Of a stretch of DNA of 64,000 nt, positions 57,141 through 64,000 are shown in pieces; the first letter of the stretch is position 1, and every line of letters starts with the position of its first letter. This DNA is from Pachyseris speciosa (Eukaryota > Cnidaria > Anthozoa > Scleractinia > Pachyseridae): the NCBI GenBank assembly GCA_016490735.1, contig JAEMWC010000166.1, forward strand, positions 771,001 through 835,000. The letters run 5' to 3'. A program made the position numbers and the translations under genes. Under the pieces are notes generated by a model, which saw nothing but the letters and a program-made list of their open reading frames with translations, searched no databases and had not been told where the DNA came from.

Positions 57141-58698
57141 GCAATCACTCGGAATGCGACAGAGCTGAATAATAGAGCCATTTCCCACAAAATCTTTCCT
57201 TGGCTTACACAAAACACTTAAGTGCTTTGATGGTTTTACTGTTACTTCCCATGTCTTCCGAAGAACCTTCTTCAATTAATGATTCTCAGTGGCAAAACAT
57301 CATCCAGATAACGAAGAAAGCGCTTGCCAAACCAAACGAGCATTTCTCTCGCAGACCCGTCCACTTTAAAATTTATCAAAACCAGCCAGCCAGTCAACCC
57401 ATTTCGCTGTTTTTAACATCCAAACGATGATTCTTACCGGTTCAAACAAACGACATGTTTAAAGACGGCGAAACTTAATTGTTGTTTACAGGCTGCTTTC
57501 GACGAAGATCTCTTAAAGACTTGACGAAGTGAAGCGCGCTGGGTTTTGACTGTTTTGGCAGCATTTTGACAACTTAATGTCAGATTTTGAGAAGTGCACA
57601 TGCACATGCATTTGATCGGATTTTTTATTTTTACTCGAGCTCGAGTCTCCCCCTTTAATGCTTAATTTTACGAGGACTCATTGCGATTACGTGTTGATAA
57701 GATAAGGGCAAAAGTTTCTTTACGCTACTGTGAGGAACCAAGGTCGAAAAACAGTCAGCCAAGCCGAGTAAAAACACTCGTTCGCTTGCAAAGAAAACAA
57801 CGTAACAAAACAAACAAACAATTCAACTACTTCTTTGCGTCCAGAACGAGTACAGATGATTGTTATTTATATCCATTCGAGAGAAAAATACAAGTTTCAT
57901 TCCTGAACAAAAGTAACAACGATTAAACCAAATGTTAAGCTTCTATTTATTTAATTTACCTCACTGTCCTGTGTTGTAGAGGTTTCTACCACTTAAAAAA
58001 TGCGTAAGCTTCAGTAAAGTAAAAACAAGCATCCGCAAAAATAGCGAACAGTTTGTCCAAAGAAAGAGCTTCTTCCACAGAGTTTGAGCTACTCATTCCT
58101 CCCATTAATACCGGTGAACTGTTAAGTGACTTTTCTTGGTGAGATGCAAGATGCCGCGGCGAAGTGAAAGCCCTTGAAGCGTTGAATTATACTGTTTTCA
58201 ACCGCACAATCTTTGAAGCTTTTCCTGAGAAAAATCTTCCGTCCTTCCTTTCATCACTTGAAAATTCACCTTCCGGAGTATCTTTTGACAAGTTCTTGAT
58301 CTTTATGCTTTTTACGCGAAAGACAAACTTCGATCGAAGAAGATGAAGTTGTTTTGCTCAAAATAAAGAAACCAACTGAATGTGAAATTACCAGCCGCAG
58401 AAAGCGCGCGAAAAATTTTAACGGCCTCGATTTGGTTTGGGTGTCCCACACTTGGCTTGAGCCTGCGATCCAATCGAAAGCAAGTACCTGGTCAGCGGTC
58501 AACTTCAAAAAAACAGCTGACCTCGATGAGGTCTTAACTTGAGCCCGCGATATGGTCACGTTACACTGGTCAGCGGATACCTTGTTTTGACAGGTGTCAA
58601 TTGGCTATAAGATGGATGTCCAGTTTCAAAGATGTACGCTGTAAAGTAGCTGGTCAGCTGGACCAGGTGGAGTATGGCCGCCATGTTGGATTATTATG

Positions 58699-58729
<31 letters not shown>

Positions 58730-58782
58730 GACTCCGTCGTCGTCGTGCGTACGCGCCCACGAGCAATACCGCTAGCCATTTT

Positions 58783-58814
<32 letters not shown>

Positions 58815-61800
58815 AGGTATGGTGCTCCGCTTGACGGCCCTTCGGGCCGTCGGAGCTCCGCTATAAATTAACTAAAAAGAAGGTCATTAATTTTAGGTTA
58901 AAACGCATTAGTCCACGATCCGTAGTCCACGATCCGTAGTCCTTCTTTGTTTATCCAGGTTCTTCGTTCCCTTTCCGCTGACGAAGCCACGATAATAATA
59001 GCAATTGTTGGCACAAAGGAAAGTTCACGAATATATGACAAGCTCTTAAGGTTAGTGATAATATCCGATCGTAATTTTTTCAGCACAGTTTACCTTTAAT
59101 CTTTAAATGCAAGACCGAAATGCGGCTGCAGTCGACAAGTTGCGAAGATTGAGATCATATTTGAACAACAATTGCTGAAATCACATATTCCGGGCAATTA
59201 ATGCTAAGTGTCGTACGAAGATGGACTCTGGGTCGCCTCGAGTCTCCTATCTGTTGTTAAAGCGTGCCACCGGTTGCTGTATTTCAGTGGTGTACGGAGG
59301 GTCTTGGTATAACATTCCCGTTAGTCGGACATAGATGTTTTCATTGTCCCTCGCTTGTGACAAATTCCTCTCAATTCCCAGATTGTGGACAATTTGGACC
59401 CATCTTACTATATTCCCTCATGGCCCTTTTTAAAAACTGGCACATCACGCATTGCGGATAGCTATACTACAGTAGCTATTAATAAGCGTTATGCACTCGT
59501 AAAATCACTTCTGTCTTGTATGAAATAACTGTTTAAAATCTGAAGTATTCATGTCGCATAACCGTAAGAAGGCATGTTTATTGTCGCCGTTGAGTCAGTG
59601 GATTTCGTTATGCTTCGTTTAACGCGCCAACAGTGAACGGGTCAACCAAGTCAGCTTCATTATTGCATGATTGTAGTAATCTTCGGCCCATTTTATCTAT
59701 GAGTGCCTTGCTAATGATGAATGAAGCATGTGGCCATCGTCCGGGGGCCATCGACACTAAAAATGCCGTGAGATAATCAGAAGTTGTCAAGGTCACGGTC
59801 GAGCGTTTATGTACAGCCCCAGCACAGGCTAATAATACGAAGGTTAACGGCTAATAAAGCCTAGACAAAGTTCATTGCACACAATTTGTTATAGTTTTTA
59901 TAGCTTCAGGTACATTTTTTACAGCTCATCTTGGAGCTTAGTTTTTTCTCGTGTTGTATCCGAGAATTGAAGGCTCCTTTCAAAAGTTTGAGCGGCCATG
60001 TTGATGTGACATACTGCACGATATTTGAGACGACCGCCAAGTGCCGGTCACGCATCAGTACAGTTATCGGAAACGAGAGGGGACTGCAGCAGTGTAGTTA
60101 CACTTGTGTACAATGTGGACCATGTCCATTCAAGCACCTTTTCTTTTCGCATTTCACCAAACAGGCATCTGGGCCAAACTTGACAATTAGCAACCTAAGA
60201 ATCACGCCTTTGTTTGCACAAAACTCCACTTATATTACCAAATTCACAAAGGTTGAAAGACTTACTTTGAGGATAGAAACAACTTTCAGAGCTTTGTAGT
60301 CAAGTTAAATTTGAAGCGGGCCAGAAGCGCATGAGGCAAAGTCTATTTTGCACTACGAACGTACGTCATATCATCGAGACTGTTTCCCATTTTGAAACAC
60401 GCACCATTTACCGCAGAGATGAGAAATGTCTGACAATAACGAAACATCATATGAATTCGAATTCTTTTAGCACTGATCGGCATGAAATGAAGTTTTGTGA
60501 GATAACCGATGAAAAGGTAAAGGTTTTGACTACGAAGCAAATGCAACGCAAAATATATTTTAAGTAATAATTTCTAAGGGGCTCCAAATGTACCATTACC
60601 GGGTATTGCTTAAAACCATAAAAAAACACAGGAATCCGACCCCTTTATAAAAAAAAAAAAAAAAAACAGGCATTGACACGACTATAGCACGGCATGCAGG
60701 TCGCGCCAAATTTAAAATAAAACGTATGCGTAAAAGATGCATTCAGTTCGGCACGACAGGTGCACGCCGTTTGAAACCAACTCGCGCTTCTGCCGTGCGG
60801 CACGACAAGATTTGCCGTGCTCGGTAGCGAGGCGGAATGATTTTGAGGAATGGCATCTGGCATGACTTGCGGAATGGCATAATTATGCAGAATGTAATAT
60901 ATGCAGATTGTCTCAAAGACATGAATTAACTGAAAGCGCGCCCTTTCCTTTCTGTAATTAATAATTTCTACAGTTAATAATCTTGGACCTCGCGATTACT
61001 GATCGTTTCTGACAGCCTAACTGACAGTGAATAATCGCAAGGAAGTTGCCGAACTCGGTCACAACAAAATATTGTAAACAAATTGGTCAGAATTTGACTG
61101 AGAGATATTTCAGTGTTGAGTACTGCTCTCTGATCGAACTCTTGTGATTGCGTTACATCCCGGATGTAACTGTTGACATGAAATCGGTAGGGCAGAGTTT
61201 TTTGACAGTTTGTTTTAGGTGAAAACAGAATTGTAAAAGCAGGCAGTGAAAAGAAATGAGTTGAACCCAAGTGACTAAAAGGAATCTTTCGTGAGTTTGT
61301 CTGTATCCCACAAGTTCGGTAAATTTCCACGGGGCTTGCTTTGAAAAAATAGTTTACAAATGGACCCTTGAGGTGATTAAATTTCTCTTGAGTCAGCTGT
61401 TATACTGAGCTCTACGCGGACTACGAGACACCGTTCCTAAGACTCCTAAATCTCTTACAATTAATCCCAGAAAAATAACATTTTATTTAATCCATTTCAA
61501 ACCGGCCAAATGGATATTATATAGTTTGACCTACACCGCGCCGTGAAATTGACAAGGTGCTGAAGATGGCAAAACTCGTTTGCTCGCAGCCGAACGATTC
61601 TTTCGTGAATACCACAAAGCGCGATCACAAATGCACAACAATTATCATTCGCGAACAAACTAATCCTCCTCAAGAGTTTAAAAGTGTAATGTTTATACCA
61701 AAGCAAGCCCGATGGAGAGTAGCGCATAATTGGGAATCTGTACAAAAATAGTGAAAGAAAAGAACCCAGAGAAAGAAGAAACCGAAAAAAGGAAACATTT

Positions 61801-63148
61801 GTCTATCACATGATTAACAAAAAGAGCGCGAAAATTTTTCGGTGTGTTGTAACGTTCCTTTGCAAAGTTGAATTAATTCAATGAAAGTGTCCGAAAACAA
61901 CGCACAAGCTTCACGTTTGGAAAAAGTCGTAAGTTTATTTGCTATGGACTGTTGTAAATGATCAATGGTTCCGTAAAACCTATTCATTCATTGCTGAAAG
62001 CGGATAGAAGGGCATTCACACAGATGTACGAGCCGAAGAAACAAGTTTGCAGTCCATCTTCCTGCAAACGTACAACGGCGCCATGTGAAAATTTTATCAA
62101 AAGAAGACACAATATCAGATTATTTTGACGAACTTGAACATTGTCTCACCAAACCTGGTCGGAAACAAGACACCTAAGGGAAAAGCAAGAGAAATATTCA
62201 GGTTATGCTTCAAGAAATGGCTTCTAGAAATTTGTTTTGATGCGTGGCACACAAACTGGACCCGAGGCCGAGCAGAATAACAAAAACAACAAGAACGGCG
62301 ATTCTTCTCATTTTTACAAAACATCTTTTTGTAACCATTGAAAGTTTGAAGCTGGTGCACGTGATTGATACGTTGGTTCGAGTGCAGGTCAGAATATTTT
62401 CAATGTGTGTTAACTTTTATTATTAAAAAGTGTCACTGATCACTGGAAAGATTTTCAATAGTGTAGTGAATATTGCTGTAAATTGTAGCTGAAGTTGTTG
62501 TTTGTTCAGTTTGGTTTGAATAGACTGGCCCATGAGCATATTTACAGAGTCGAAATGCCACTTGTTGTTCAACACATATTTTCAATTTCGTTTAGCTGAG
62601 TTCAAAAACTCTTGCGGTTTTTCAGCAAATAAGAGTGCGTTTTGCTATTAACTAAAACAGCCCGGAAAATTTTCTCTGGGCTGCAAGAAATTTTTAAAAA
62701 CGACCCCAGCACTGTTTATTGTAGTTCTAAAAGACTGACTCTTATAATTATAATTATAATTATTATTAACTGGACACTAGATAGGAATGATATGATATCG
62801 ATATACACCGAGGACTAATCGTCTAATTGTTTTTGCATAAACCTGTGCCTGGTCTATTCGAAAAAGACATCGCTAGACTAAATTAAAGTGGTTGATTTTA
62901 TTTTAGCATGATATGTATGCCATTTTCCTTGTGCGCGCGTCCAGGTAGTATATCGTCAGCCAATATATGTTGTGTTTGCGGAATAATCGGTTTCTGAGTT
63001 GTGCTGTCACGGTTAGAGTGTGAGCCGACTGTGAAGGATATCCAGCCTAAACACTATTAATTATTTTATGTCTGCCGTAGATATTGAGTTTGGAGTGATC
63101 ATGCAGTTTAAATAAAAAGAAACTTTACTTTTTTGACTTTGCTCGCAG
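57141..63148. other. Unassigned intergenic stretch upstream of gene C
   Basis: ORFs up to 122 codons occur, but none shows a family I recognise, and codon order looks random. The predicted untranslated leader exon and promoter of gene C should lie within this stretch. A short direct repeat, GTCCACGATCCGTA, is at 58912-58940. Confidence 0.45.
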
Positions 63149-63433
63149 ATGGCCCTTACCACAGATCAGTATTTAGAGAAGATCGGCAGCTTTGGTCGTT
63201 ATCAAATCTTACTTCTTATCTTCCTAAATGGCTTGATATTCTTCTGGTTCGGTTGGCCTGTCATGATAGTGGCATTCATCACTGCCGAGCCGGCCTGGAA
63301 GTGTGTGTCTAACAGCAGTGTCTGTCCGTTGAACGGGACGATGAGGCCTCGACACGACAATTACACTTTTAGATGCAATATTCCTCGAGATCAGTGGGAA
63401 TTCGTTGATGATTTTACATCGGTCGTGACGGAG
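63149..63433 (+). CDS. SLC22A-like: SLC22-family organic ion transporter, gene C, coding exon 1 (rest beyond window)
   Basis: The 95 codons run from MALTTDQYLEKIGSFGRYQ to DFTSVVTE and end before GTATGA in phase 0. That is the same length as gene A exon 1 and the same boundary as genes A and B. They hold helix 1 and the extracellular loop with conserved Cys and three N-glycosylation motifs (NSS, NGT and NYT). The ATG directly follows TTTGCTCGCAG, a good splice acceptor, so a 5' untranslated exon lies upstream. Exon 2, expected to start FDLVCDRGSLGF, is not found in the remaining 560 bp. The gene is head-to-head with gene B, 19.4 kb away. Confidence 0.88.
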
Positions 63434-63585
63434 GTATGATTAATTAATAAATGTTGAGTTGATGAACCTTTTCTGTCCTTATCACATATTACTGGAGACT
63501 TGCAAACTTGGAAAGTCTTATCTTATTCGAGCACTCCATTTCTTACGGATGGCCGTAAAGGTTTGAAACACTGACTTAAACGGTA

Positions 63586-63868
63586 TAGAGCGGTTTTCAA
63601 TTGAGTGTCGAAAGTAATTCTGGTTTTGCTTTGGTTTTGCATGACTTCGCTCTGTGATTGGCCACTTTCTCAACCAATGACAAGCAAAACCAAGACCAAT
63701 CGTGACTTGCACGCGCGTATTTTCCCGCGCTTTGTGTCGGTTACATGTAATTACTTGGAATTCTGATTGGTTCGTTGCACTGTTTTGGTCTGTTGTGATT
63801 GGCTGGAGTAATTGCTTTGGTTTTGGTTTTGGTTTTGGTTTTACGACACTCAATTGAAAACTACTCTA
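63586..63868. repeat. MITE, TAGAGCGGTTTTCAATTGAG ends, copy 2
   Basis: It is the sister of 46119-46398, with the same ends and interior order. It sits in intron 1 of gene C, about 150 bp after the exon 1 donor. Confidence 0.88.
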
Positions 63869-64000
63869 ATGAAGCAACATTACATGAAATGGCTTCTTAA
63901 AATTGAAATGCCTGGTTATGAAATCGATTAATTCATGAACGGATTGGCAATAAGGGAAAGGGCACTAGTTTCAAGTACTACCACTGCCACTTCCACATTC

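Noticed and set aside
59931..60299. 122-codon ORF on the plus strand
   Set aside because: I recognise no domain, and it has no splice or paralogue support. ORFs of this length are expected by chance in 64 kb.

Overview
This is animal nuclear DNA, most likely from an anthozoan cnidarian, probably a stony coral. It is AT-rich and intron-rich, and packed with fold-back MITEs, DNA transposons, CR1/L2-type LINEs, a tRNA-derived SINE and long microsatellites. The organism call is an inference from the repeats and gene types, not from a marker gene.

The host genes are one transporter family. Two complete, collinear nine-exon genes on the minus strand encode SLC22-type (organic cation/anion transporter) MFS proteins. 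Gene A (6771-18759) encodes 512 residues and gene B (26854-43703) encodes 509. Exons 2 to 8 have identical lengths in both (229, 199, 207, 135, 98, 112 and 73 nt), so they are tandem duplicates. The first coding exon of a third paralogue, gene C, lies at 63149-63433 on the plus strand, head-to-head with B, and the rest of it is beyond the window. In all three genes a splice acceptor lies 0 to 2 nt before the ATG, which predicts an untranslated leader exon further upstream.

Layout: 1-6700 holds fold-back repeats, an intact 1185-residue LINE ORF on the minus strand with an N-terminal 2A-like motif, and a fragment of a Crypton/DUF3504-like gene. 6771-18759 is gene A, with tandem arrays in intron 3. 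19-26.8 kb is an intergenic stretch of MITEs, including one with a second element nested inside it, and a SINE. 26.85-43.7 kb is gene B. Its introns carry a 1.1-kb hexanucleotide satellite, a truncated LINE, several retroelement tails and, in the 7-kb intron 1, a DNA transposon with TIRs of about 180 bp. That transposon encodes a spliced Cys-rich (CXC-type) protein and is itself nested in a pogo-like element. 43.7-63.1 kb is intergenic. It holds a tRNA-Thr-like array inserted with a 12-bp target duplication next to an intact paralogous empty site, several MITEs, and a 3.5-kb Mutator-like element with very long TIRs and a perfect 9-bp target duplication.

The transporter genes form one functional family, and nearly everything else is mobile or repetitive DNA. 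The best candidates for poorly described biology are the CXC-protein transposon (38675-42389) and the tRNA-bearing insertion (44246-45179). All splice sites were placed by reading GT/AG junctions, reading phase and paralogue agreement by eye. No database search was run.
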